Assembly (NCBI RefSeq): GCF_019880305.1
Contig: NZ_CP082301.1
Coordinates: 5,456,001 to 5,520,000 of the forward strand
Direction: 5' to 3'
Length of the DNA: 64,000 bases
DNA from: Streptomyces decoyicus
GTDB lineage: Bacteria; Actinomycetota; Actinomycetes; Streptomycetales; Streptomycetaceae
In this document: in pieces, positions 50,671 to 58,268 of the stretch
Position numbering within the stretch: the first letter of the stretch is position 1
Layout: every line of letters starts with the position of its first letter
The notes under the pieces: model-generated
Seen by the model: the letters and a program-made list of their open reading frames with translations, nothing else
Told to the model about the DNA's origin: nothing
Database searches by the model: none
Translations under genes and position numbers: made by a program

Positions 50671-51537
50671 TCAGCCCACCCCGCTCCAGAACCCGGCGAG
50701 CGCCTCGGCGGTCTTCTCCGGCCGTTCGGCGTTGGGGGAGTGCTCGGCGCCCTCGATGACGGTGCGCCGGGCGGACAGCCGCTCGGCCATCGCATCCATC
50801 GACGGCACCGGCCAGGCATAGTCGACGGCTCCGGAGACGACATGCGTGGCAAGCCCGGTACGGGCCAGCTCGGCCACCCGGTCGGGCTCCTCCAGCATCT
50901 GACGGCCGGTCGCGATCAGCTGCTCGGGGACGGTGTTCAGCCAACGACGGTGCAAGAACGCGCCGATCTCCGGCGGCGTCGTCGCCTCCGCCGCCTCCGG
51001 AGGATCCAGTTCGCGCATCGCCTGCCAGACGCCCTCCATGTCGAGCCTGCCGAGCGCCTCGATCAGCATCCGCACCCGGGCCTGCTGGGACGGATCGATG
51101 GCGGCGGGCCCGGAGCTGAGCACGGTGAGGGAACGGAACGGGGACGAGTCGAGCAGCACCGCGGCCCGGGTGACCAGCCCGCCCAGCGAGTGCCCCAGCA
51201 GATGCACCGGCCCGCCGTCCGGCTCCCGCAGGGCCTGCGTCTGGGCCAGCACATCAAGCGCCAACTCCCTTTGTGCATACGCCCGTTCATCGCGAGGGCC
51301 GGGAGACTCGTGCTGCCCGCGCCCGTCCACCGCGACCGCCCGGAACCCGGCAGCGGCGAGCGGTGCGAGCAGGGCGACGAAGTCCTCCTTGCTGCCGGTG
51401 AATCCGGGCACCAGCAGGGCGGTCCCGATCGGCGCGGCATCGGGCCGGGCGTCCTGCACGGCGAAGGTGCCGCGCTCGGTGTCGAGTCGGTACGCACGCG
51501 CGCACGGCGGCAGTGTGAGGGAGGGCGGCCTGCTCAT
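50671..51537 (-). CDS. Alpha/beta-fold hydrolase
   Basis: A 288-residue hydrolase with oxyanion-strand LVPGFTGSKEDF, nucleophile elbow GHSLGG and catalytic His in the GAEHSPNAERPEKTAE segment; an Asp in GAVDYAWPVPS completes the triad. The substrate is unknown (lipase/esterase/haloperoxidase-like families share this pattern). A TAACCT box 6 nt before the ATG indicates a leaderless transcript. Confidence 0.88.
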   Translation of the reverse strand: MSRPPSLTLPPCARAYRLDTERGTFAVQDARPDAAPIGTALLVPGFTGSKEDFVALLAPLAAAGFRAVAVDGRGQHESPGPRDERAYAQRELALDVLAQTQALREPDGGPVHLLGHSLGGLVTRAAVLLDSSPFRSLTVLSSGPAAIDPSQQARVRMLIEALGRLDMEGVWQAMRELDPPEAAEATTPPEIGAFLHRRWLNTVPEQLIATGRQMLEEPDRVAELARTGLATHVVSGAVDYAWPVPSMDAMAERLSARRTVIEGAEHSPNAERPEKTAEALAGFWSGVG

Positions 51538-51543
51538 GAGGTG

Positions 51544-51549
51544 AGGTTA
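51544..51549 (-). promoter_or_regulatory. -10 box of a leaderless promoter for the hydrolase
   Basis: TAACCT on the minus strand lies 6 nt before ATG 51537. Confidence 0.5.
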
Positions 51550-51631
51550 TCCGGGCCGGTCGGCAAAACCGGGGCGGGACGCCGAGACCCGGCGCCCGCG
51601 AAGTGCGGGGCCGGGTCGTCGGGCCGGGGAT

Positions 51632-51652
51632 CCCGGCGTCAGCCGGGGGAGA
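51632..51652. repeat. Short palindromic repeat, CCCGGC-GCCGGG type (copy 3)
   Basis: cccggcgtcagccgggggaga lies 3 bp downstream of the helicase stop. It is a shortened copy of the class at 21986 and 55929. Confidence 0.45.
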
Positions 51653-51655
51653 GGC

Positions 51656-53893
51656 TCAGCTCTCGGGCGTCGCCTCGGCGGCGGGAGCCTTGGCGCGGGT
51701 GCGGCGGCGCACCGGCTTGGCCTCGGCGGTGTCCGTCGCCTCTGCGGCCGGCTTCGCGGCGGCGCTCTTGCGAGTCCGCTTCAACTTGGCCGGGGCGTCC
51801 TCCGCGGCGGGTGCGTCCGCCGTGGACTTCGCGGCAGCCGTGGTCTTCCGCGTCCGCTTGGGCTTGGCCGGTGCGGCTTCGGCGGTGTCGACGGCGCTCT
51901 CGGCGGCCGGCTTGGCTGCGGCGGCCTTACGGGTCCGCTTCGGCTTGGCCGGCGCCTCCACGGCGGCCTCGGCCGTGTCCACCACGGCCTCGGCGGCCTT
52001 GGCGGCAGCGCTCTTGCGGGTCCGCTTCGGTTTGGCGGGAGCCTCCACCGCGGCGTCCGTCACGGTCTCCGTCACGGAGGCCGGTGCCGTTGCCGCGGCG
52101 GCCTTGGCGGTGCTGCGGGTGCGGCGACGCGGGGTGGCCGGCGCCTCGGCGGGCTCGGTCACGGCCGGGGCCTCGGCGCCGACCGCCGCGCCCTGCGCCG
52201 CGAGCGCGCTCGCGGCGACCTCGACGGTCTGGAAGGTCCCGGTGTCCTCGGGACGGGTGATCCGGGGACGGCGACGGCGCGGCTTGGCGGGCTCGGCCGG
52301 CGCCTCGGTCGCCACGACGGCAGCGGCGGGCGCCTCGGCGGCCTCGGCGGCGGGGGCCGCCACGACCGCTGCGCCCGCGGTCTGGCTGCCGCGGGTACGG
52401 CGACGCCGGCGCGGCTGACGCGGTCCGGTGGCCTCCGCATCCGCGGTGCTTTCGGCGGCGGCCGGCGATCCGGTCTTCGGGGCCTCGGCGGCGGGGTCGT
52501 CCGTCGGCGTGCCGCCACGGGTCCGGCGGCGCTGGCGCGGCGTGCGGGTGCGCGGGGGGCGCTCCTCCTCGACGACGGCGGCGGCCTTACGGGGGCCACG
52601 GCCGCGTCCGCCGGTCTCGCCGAGGTCCTCGACCTCTTCGGCGGCCAGCCCGGCCCGGGTGCGCTCGGTGCGCGGCAGCACACCCTTGGTGCCCGCGGGG
52701 ATGTTCAGCTGCTCGTACAGATGCGGCGAGGTGGAGTAGGTCTCCTCCGGCTCGTCGAACGCCAGGTCCAGCGCCTTGTTGATCAGCTTCCAGCGCGGGA
52801 TGTCGTCCCAGTCGACGAGGGTGACCGCGGTGCCCTTGGCGCCCGCGCGGCCCGTACGGCCGATGCGGTGCAGGTAGGTCTTCTCGTCCTCGGGGGACTG
52901 GTAGTTGATGACGTGCGTCACACCCTCGACGTCGATGCCGCGGGCGGCGACGTCGGTGCAGACCAGGACGTCGACCTTGCCGTTGCGGAAGGCGCGCAGC
53001 GCCTGCTCACGGGCGCCCTGGCCGAGGTCGCCGTGCACGGCGCCGGAGGCGAAGCCGCGGCGCGCGAGCTGGTCGGCGATATCGGCGGCGGTCCGCTTCG
53101 TACGGCAGAAAACCATCGCCAGGCCCCGGCCCTCGGCCTGGAGGATGCGGGAGACCATCTCCGGCTTGTCCATGGAGTGGGCGCGGAAGATGTGCTGGGT
53201 GGTGTTGGCGACGGTCTGGCCCTCGTCGTCCGGCGCGGTGGCGCGGATGTGCGTGGGCTGCGACATGTAGCGGCGGGCCAGCGAGATGACCTGGCCGGGC
53301 ATGGTCGCGGAGAACAGCATCGTCTGGCGCTTGGCCGGCAGCAGCTGGATGATCTTCTCGACGTCGGGCAGGAAGCCCAGGTCGAGCATCTCGTCGGCCT
53401 CGTCCAGCACCAGGCTCTTGACCTGGGAGAGGTTGAGCTTCTTCTGGCCCGCGAGGTCGAGCAGCCGGCCGGGCGTACCGACGACGACGTCGATGCCCTT
53501 CTTCAGCGCCTCGACCTGCGGCTCGTAGGCACGGCCGCCGTAGATCGCCAGCACCCGGACATTGCGCACCTTGCCGGCGGTGAGCAGATCGTTGGTGACC
53601 TGCTGGCACAGCTCGCGGGTCGGGACGACCACCAGGGCCTGCGGCGCGTCGGTCAGCTGCTCGGGCCGCGCGCGGCCCGCCTCGACATCGGCGGGGACCG
53701 TGGTGCGCTCGAGGAGCGGCAGGCCGAAGCCCAGGGTCTTACCCGTGCCGGTCTTGGCCTGGCCGATGACGTCGTTGCCGGAGAGGGCGACGGGGAGCGT
53801 CAGCTCCTGGATGGGAAAGGGGGAGATGATGCCGACGGCTTCCAGCGCCTCGGCCGTCTCGGGAAAAATCCCGAGGTCTCGAAATGTAGACAG
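51656..53893 (-). CDS. DEAD-box RNA helicase with a lysine/alanine-rich tail; probable CTG (or ATT) start
   Basis: An ATP-dependent RNA helicase of about 745 aa. The core has the Q motif (PFPIQE), Walker A AKTGTGKT (residues 46-53), PTRELC, TPGRLLD, LDEADEML, LFSATMPG and HRIGRTGRAG. The C-terminal 300 residues are Ala/Lys/Arg-rich with five repeats of PAKPKRTRK type, probably an RNA- or DNA-binding tail. No ATG, GTG or TTG occurs in frame between the conserved N-terminus and the upstream stop at 54062-54064. AGAGG lies 7 nt before CTG 53893 (LSTFRDLG) and 4 nt before ATT 53896, so initiation is non-canonical. The next canonical codon, GTG 53632, would remove the Q motif and Walker A. Confidence 0.9.
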   Translation of the reverse strand: MSTFRDLGIFPETAEALEAVGIISPFPIQELTLPVALSGNDVIGQAKTGTGKTLGFGLPLLERTTVPADVEAGRARPEQLTDAPQALVVVPTRELCQQVTNDLLTAGKVRNVRVLAIYGGRAYEPQVEALKKGIDVVVGTPGRLLDLAGQKKLNLSQVKSLVLDEADEMLDLGFLPDVEKIIQLLPAKRQTMLFSATMPGQVISLARRYMSQPTHIRATAPDDEGQTVANTTQHIFRAHSMDKPEMVSRILQAEGRGLAMVFCRTKRTAADIADQLARRGFASGAVHGDLGQGAREQALRAFRNGKVDVLVCTDVAARGIDVEGVTHVINYQSPEDEKTYLHRIGRTGRAGAKGTAVTLVDWDDIPRWKLINKALDLAFDEPEETYSTSPHLYEQLNIPAGTKGVLPRTERTRAGLAAEEVEDLGETGGRGRGPRKAAAVVEEERPPRTRTPRQRRRTRGGTPTDDPAAEAPKTGSPAAAESTADAEATGPRQPRRRRRTRGSQTAGAAVVAAPAAEAAEAPAAAVVATEAPAEPAKPRRRRPRITRPEDTGTFQTVEVAASALAAQGAAVGAEAPAVTEPAEAPATPRRRTRSTAKAAAATAPASVTETVTDAAVEAPAKPKRTRKSAAAKAAEAVVDTAEAAVEAPAKPKRTRKAAAAKPAAESAVDTAEAAPAKPKRTRKTTAAAKSTADAPAAEDAPAKLKRTRKSAAAKPAAEATDTAEAKPVRRRTRAKAPAAEATPES

Positions 53894-54330
53894 AATCTTG
53901 CCTCTTCTGTGAGACGCGGCATGAGGCGGCGAAGGGGGTCGTACCGCACCGTCGTACGGGTTCGTACGGGCCGGCCTGTGTGCGGCCGGTGGGGCGGGAC
54001 CACTGCCAACGCTCAGGCACTCCTGCCGCGAGCGGTGTCCCTCTTGCTGTGCGTATGTCTGCTACGCGCCGCAAAAGAGGGCGGTCGGTTTGGAGCCGAT
54101 CGGGCCACCGACCGGGCATCCGCTTCGTGGAACGACCCACCGATACTCGGCAGGTCCAAATACCACTGTACCCCGGATACGGCGCACTCATCCGAAGGCT
54201 TGTATGAGTGAGGAATACATCACGGCCCGCCGCAACGCCGGGGGCCGGGTCCCGCCGCCGTTCGTACGGGTGAACGGGAGTGGCTGACCAGGGCCTTCCC
54301 CGAGCGGCCGAGCGGGCTATTGTGCCCGTC
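53894..54330. other. 437-bp region upstream of the helicase, including a probable long leader
   Basis: A TACAGT hexamer on the minus strand near 54165 would give a helicase leader of about 270 nt. Repeated cgtacggg and ggccggcc segments may fold. A tandem of short repeats (ccgatcgggccaccgaccgg) lies near 54095. No gene is convincing; the right end carries the promoter of the MiaE-like gene. Confidence 0.45.
54318..54323 (+). promoter_or_regulatory. -10 box of a leaderless promoter for the MiaE-like gene
   Basis: TATTGT is followed by 7 nt and ATG 54331. Confidence 0.5.
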
Positions 54331-55068
54331 ATGGGAACGCCTGACAACGCCGCGGCTGACGCGCAAAAACACACCGGGATCGCCGCCCAGAACTGGGCGC
54401 AGGCATCCGCCGACCCGCAGTACCGGGCCGCCGTGATCGATCTGCTCGGCGCGCTCGCATACGGCGAGCTGTCCGCCTTCGAGCGCCTGGCGGAGGACGC
54501 CAAGCTGGCGCCGACGATGGACGACAAGGCCGAGCTGGCCAAGATGGCCTCGGCCGAGTTCCACCACTTCGAGCGGCTGCGGGAGCGGCTCGCGCAGATC
54601 GAGGCGGAGCCGAACGAGGCGATGGAGCCGTTCGCGGCCGCCCTCGACGAGTTCCACCGCCAGACCGCACCGTCGGACTGGCTGGAGGGCTTGGTCAAGG
54701 CCTATGTCGGCGACTCGATCGCCAGTGACTTCTACCGCGAGGTCGCGGCCCGGCTGGACTCCGACAGCCGTGGTCTGGTGCTGGCCGTGCTCGACGACAC
54801 CGGGCATGCCTCGTTCGCCGTGGAGAAGGTGCGCGCGGCCATCGAGGCCGAGCCCCGCGTCGGCGGGCGGCTGGCGCTGTGGGCACGCCGCCTGATGGGC
54901 GAGGCGCTCTCGCAGGCGCAGCGGGTCGTCGCGGACCGCGACGCGCTCTCCACGATGCTGGTGGGCGGCGTGGCCGACGGCTTCGACCTGGCCGAGGTGG
55001 GCCGGATGTTCTCGCGGATCACCGAGGCGCACACCAAGCGGATGGCGGCGCTGGGGCTCGCGGCCTGA
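54331..55068 (+). CDS. Ferritin-like fold protein, tRNA-(ms2io6A)-hydroxylase-like
   Basis: A 245-residue all-helical protein. Glu and His residues typical of a di-iron ferritin-like site occur in the helices (GELSAFERLAED; MASAEFHHFERLRERL; VLDDTGHASFAVEKV; TEAHTKRMAAL). It belongs to the group often named MiaE-like tRNA hydroxylase in actinobacteria, but whether it acts on tRNA is not shown. It is probably transcribed alone from a leaderless promoter, convergent with a small membrane-protein gene. Confidence 0.8.
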   Translation: MGTPDNAAADAQKHTGIAAQNWAQASADPQYRAAVIDLLGALAYGELSAFERLAEDAKLAPTMDDKAELAKMASAEFHHFERLRERLAQIEAEPNEAMEPFAAALDEFHRQTAPSDWLEGLVKAYVGDSIASDFYREVAARLDSDSRGLVLAVLDDTGHASFAVEKVRAAIEAEPRVGGRLALWARRLMGEALSQAQRVVADRDALSTMLVGGVADGFDLAEVGRMFSRITEAHTKRMAALGLAA

Positions 55069-55094
55069 CGTCCCTGTGGGCGGTACCGGGCGGT

Positions 55095-55385
55095 TCAGGC
55101 CGTCCGGTGCCCCTTCAATGGCGTGGCCGGCCGTCGAAGACGCCGGCGCGGCGGGCGCGCCAGGACCGACAGCAGAGCCGCCCCCACGGCGATCGCGGCC
55201 ACCGTCACCTGGACGGGATGGCCGGGGCCGAGGATCGAGCGGGTGAGCAGTGCGCCGAGCAGCGCCGCGACCGGGCCGGTCGCCAGCGTGAGAGTGCGGG
55301 CCGGGAAACGGTCGGGCAGCCATCGGGTCGCGGACAGGGCGATGGCGAAGCCGATGAGCACGGCGCCGAGCGCTTCCAAGATCAT
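55095..55385 (-). CDS. Small three-helix membrane protein
   Basis: A 96-residue protein with three hydrophobic helices (ALGAVLIGFAIALSAT, TLATGPVAALLGALLT, VTVAAIAVGAALLSVLA) and an Arg-rich C-terminal tail (RPPRRRLRRP). ATG 55385 has GGGAGGG at good spacing. No family is recognised. Confidence 0.65.
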   Translation of the reverse strand: MILEALGAVLIGFAIALSATRWLPDRFPARTLTLATGPVAALLGALLTRSILGPGHPVQVTVAAIAVGAALLSVLARPPRRRLRRPATPLKGHRTA

Positions 55386-55598
55386 GCTGTTCCCTCCCGC
55401 GTGCGATGCCGATCAGCTGAACAAATCGGTCGTAGGCGGTCGTACCCAAGGGGCACCGGCAGCAACCCTCCCCGCGCCGGTGGCCTGCCTGATCAGCCCA
55501 GCCGGACCGACTCGAACGGCCTGATCTGCGGAAATGCGGCGGCCCAGGGCCCGGATCAGGGGGCGGGAAAAGGGCCGCCGGCGCGCGGAACGAGCGGA

Positions 55599-55643
55599 AA
55601 AGGGCGGCGGCCCGGAGCGAAATCCTCCGGGCCGCCGCCCTTT
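55599..55643. terminator. Perfect 19-bp terminator downstream of the DUF3107 gene
   Basis: The arms 55599-55617 and 55625-55643 pair fully around a 7-nt loop. T-runs flank it on both strands, so it could act in either direction. Confidence 0.82.
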
Positions 55644-55677
55644 GTCACCCGCGGGCGCCGCATCCGGCGCCCCCTGC

Positions 55678-55905
55678 TCAGAGCGCGCCGAACCCGACCT
55701 TGCGGGCGGTCGGCTCGCCGAGCTCCACATAGGCCAGCCGGTCCGCCGGGACCAGGACCTTGCGACCGTGGTCGTCCACCAGGCTCAGCAGCTGTGACTT
55801 GCCGGCCAGCGCGTCGGACACCGCGCTCTCCACCTCTTCGGCAGACTGCCCGCTCTCCAGAACGATCTCGCGGGGCGCGTGCTGCACGCCGATCTTGACC
55901 TCCAC
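55678..55905 (-). CDS. DUF3107 family protein
   Basis: A 75-residue protein of the actinobacterial DUF3107 family: VEVKIGVQHAPREIVLESGQ, then SAEEVESAVSDAL and the C-terminal RLAYVELGEPTARKVGFG. The start GTG 55905 has GGAGGGAC at good spacing and is preferred to in-frame codons upstream, which lie inside a palindromic repeat. Function is not established. The leader carries repeat copy 4. Confidence 0.87.
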   Translation of the reverse strand: MEVKIGVQHAPREIVLESGQSAEEVESAVSDALAGKSQLLSLVDDHGRKVLVPADRLAYVELGEPTARKVGFGAL

Positions 55906-55928
55906 GGCTTTTGTCCCTCCGACGGTCT

Positions 55929-55957
55929 GGGGTCCCCCGGCGTCAGCTGGGGGAGGG
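55929..55957. repeat. Short palindromic repeat, GGGG-TCCCCCGGC type (copy 4)
   Basis: ggggtcccccggcgtcagc followed by tgggggaggg. It lies in the leader of the DUF3107 gene. Confidence 0.52.
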
Positions 55958-56045
55958 TGCGCGGCCATCCGCGCTGTACGCAGCACACATTAGCCCGGTA
56001 CGGGGACGCGCAGGACGCCATGGGCAACGCCCGCAGCGAACACGG

Positions 56046-56687
56046 TCAGTGCGGGTCGCTGCCGTGCAGCGGGAAGCCGGCGATGCCCTTCCAGGTGAGG
56101 GAGGTCAGCAGCTGCACCGCGGTGTCCCGCGGGACCTTGCTCTCCGAGGACAGCCAGTAGCGCGCCACCACCTGGGAGACACCGCCCAGGCCCACGGCGA
56201 GCAGCATCGACTCGTCCCGCGACAGGCCGGTGTCCTCGGCGATCACCGCGCTTATGGCCTCGGCGCACTCCAGCGACACCTTGTCGACCCGCTCGCGGAC
56301 CGCCGGCTCATTGGTGAGGTCCGACTCGAACACCAGTCGGAAGGCGCCGCCCGGGTCCTCCACGTACGCGAAGTAGGCGTCCATCGTCGCGGCGACCCGC
56401 TGCTTGTTGTCGGTCGTCGACGCGAGCGCCGCACGCACCGAGTGCAGCAGGGCCTCGCAGTGCTGGTCGAGCAGGGCGAGATAGAGGTCCAGCTTGCCCG
56501 GGAAGTGCTGGTAGAGCACGGGCTTGCTGACGCCCGCCCGCTCGGCGATGTCGTCCATCGCAGCCGCGTGGTAGCCCTGTGCGACAAAAACTTCCTGGGC
56601 AGCGCCCAGAAGCTGGTTGCGCCGGGCTCGGCGTGGCAGGCGCGTGCCCCGCGGGCGCGCCGCCTCGGTCTGCTCGATGGCGCTCAC
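56046..56687 (-). CDS. TetR/AcrR family transcriptional regulator
   Basis: A 213-residue repressor-type protein. The N-terminal HTH (LLGAAQEVFVAQGYHAAAMD, IAERAGVSKPVLYQHFPGK) is complete. The C-terminal ligand domain contains FAYVEDPGGAFRLVFESDLT. Its ligand and targets are unknown; no clear operator pair is visible near its own promoter. GTG 56687 has GGGAGGC upstream; an ATG 13 codons upstream would lie outside the usual start. It is not next to an obvious partner transporter. Confidence 0.9.
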   Translation of the reverse strand: MSAIEQTEAARPRGTRLPRRARRNQLLGAAQEVFVAQGYHAAAMDDIAERAGVSKPVLYQHFPGKLDLYLALLDQHCEALLHSVRAALASTTDNKQRVAATMDAYFAYVEDPGGAFRLVFESDLTNEPAVRERVDKVSLECAEAISAVIAEDTGLSRDESMLLAVGLGGVSQVVARYWLSSESKVPRDTAVQLLTSLTWKGIAGFPLHGSDPH

Positions 56688-56835
56688 GCTGCCTCCCAGA
56701 AGTGGTTCCGTACGCGGCCCGTACAAGGTGGTGCACCGCGGTCGCCATCGTACTTTTGGGTAACCCGGCTGTGCGCGGTCCGGGCCGAGAATTTCTGCCG
56801 GGCCCCTTCATCAGAAGCTGACATAACGTCCCAGG

Positions 56836-57054
56836 TCATCGGTATTCGTCTTCGTTGAGCTCCACGACGCGGGCCTGTTCGGCGCGATCCGCCTCGTTCG
56901 CCTCGTCCGGGTCGGTGCCGGTCAGCGGCTCGTCGCTCCGGGGTGCGAGATCGGCGTACTGCTCGGCGGTGTCCGCCTCGGGTGCTTCGATGTCGAACTC
57001 GGCGGCGTCGCTCTGCTCCTCGAAGGTCTCCGGGTCTGTCGGGTCGACGCGCAT
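56836..57054 (-). CDS. Small acidic protein
   Basis: A 72-residue, strongly acidic protein (VDPTDPETFEEQSDAAEFD and ending LNEDEYR), with no membrane segment or cysteine. ATG 57054 has GGAAAGGGAG upstream. I recall similar acidic proteins in Streptomyces, function unknown. Confidence 0.68.
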   Translation of the reverse strand: MRVDPTDPETFEEQSDAAEFDIEAPEADTAEQYADLAPRSDEPLTGTDPDEANEADRAEQARVVELNEDEYR

Positions 57055-57212
57055 GGTGGCTCCCTTTCCTGCGTGCTCGTTCGTCGGCTGGTGCCTGGCA
57101 TGAAAGCAGGGGCCGGGGGCGGCTGCCCTCGCCTACGAGCGTAGGAGAGTGGCCCCGGCAGCGCGATGCGGTGTGTGACGGCGGACACACGAACGGGGGT
57201 GTGATCGTCTCG

Positions 57213-57218
57213 TAACAT
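57213..57218 (+). promoter_or_regulatory. -10 box of a leaderless promoter for the second alpha/beta hydrolase
   Basis: TAACAT is followed by 7 nt and ATG 57226. Confidence 0.5.
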
Positions 57219-57225
57219 CGTGCCC

Positions 57226-58260
57226 ATGTCTTCGACCGAGTCGCCGGACACCGCGACCGCCGCCCTCCCGGTACCGCCGGCCGGTCCCGGCCGGGCCGGC
57301 GGGGCGGAGACGGTACGCACCGTGAGCCTGCCGGGCCTGACGCTGACCGTACGGGCGCCGGACGGGCGCCCCGCGCGAGGGGACGACGCACCGGACGGCG
57401 CCGTGGGCGACGGCGCCGGACGTGACCGCGAGCCCGCGCTCTATGTGCACGGTCTCGGCGGCTCCTCGCAGAACTGGTCGGACCTGATGCCGCTGCTCGC
57501 CGACCGGGTGGACGGCGAGGCGATCGACCTGCCCGGCTTCGGGCAGTCCCCGCCGCCCGACGACGGCAACTACTCCGTCTCCGCGCAGGCCCGCGCGGTC
57601 ATCCGCTACCTCGACGCGTCCGGCCGCGGCCCCGTCCACCTCATCGGCAACTCCATGGGCGGTGCCGCGTCGACCCGGGTGGCGGCGGTGCGCCCCGATC
57701 TCGTCCGCACCCTGACGCTGATCTCCCCGGCCCTGCCCGAACTGCGGCCGCAGCGGACGGCGGTGCCCACGGCGCTGCTCGCCGTCCCCGGTATCGCCGG
57801 GCTCTTCGGCCGGCTCACCCATGACTGGACGCCCGAGCGCCGCACGCGTGAGGTGCTGGCGCTCTGTTACGGCGACCCCGGCCGGGTCAGCCCCGAAGGG
57901 TTCAACGCCGCGGCCGACGAATATGCACGACGGCTCGAACTCCCTTATTTCTGGGAAGTGATGGAGCGCTCGGCGCGCGGGCTGGTGAACGCCTACACGC
58001 TCGGCGGACAGCACAATTTGTGGCGTCAGGCAGAGAGAGTGCTCGCCCCCACCCTTCTCGTCTACGGTGGGCGCGACCGCCTGGTCTCCTTCCGGATGGC
58101 GCGGCGGGCGGCCGCGGCGTTCCGCGGTTCGCGACTGCTGACGCTGCCGGAGGCGGGTCATGTGGCGATGATGGAGTACCCGGAGACAGTGGAGCGGGCC
58201 GTCCGCGAGCTGCTCGACAGTGAAGTGACCGATGTGACCGCCGATGCGGGCAGGAGCTGA
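57226..58260 (+). CDS. Alpha/beta-fold hydrolase
   Basis: A 344-residue hydrolase with HGLGGSSQNWSDLM oxyanion strand, nucleophile elbow GNSMGG (Ser in place), an acidic residue in VYGGRDRLVSF and His in LPEAGHVAMME. The first 65 residues are Pro/Gly-rich and probably disordered. The next gene starts 8 bp after the stop, so they are cotranscribed. Substrate unknown. Confidence 0.88.
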   Translation: MSSTESPDTATAALPVPPAGPGRAGGAETVRTVSLPGLTLTVRAPDGRPARGDDAPDGAVGDGAGRDREPALYVHGLGGSSQNWSDLMPLLADRVDGEAIDLPGFGQSPPPDDGNYSVSAQARAVIRYLDASGRGPVHLIGNSMGGAASTRVAAVRPDLVRTLTLISPALPELRPQRTAVPTALLAVPGIAGLFGRLTHDWTPERRTREVLALCYGDPGRVSPEGFNAAADEYARRLELPYFWEVMERSARGLVNAYTLGGQHNLWRQAERVLAPTLLVYGGRDRLVSFRMARRAAAAFRGSRLLTLPEAGHVAMMEYPETVERAVRELLDSEVTDVTADAGRS

Positions 58261-58268
58261 CACGCCCC

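Noticed and set aside
51656..53632. Helicase starting at GTG 53632
   Set aside because: This would remove the Q motif and Walker A, which are intact and in frame upstream.
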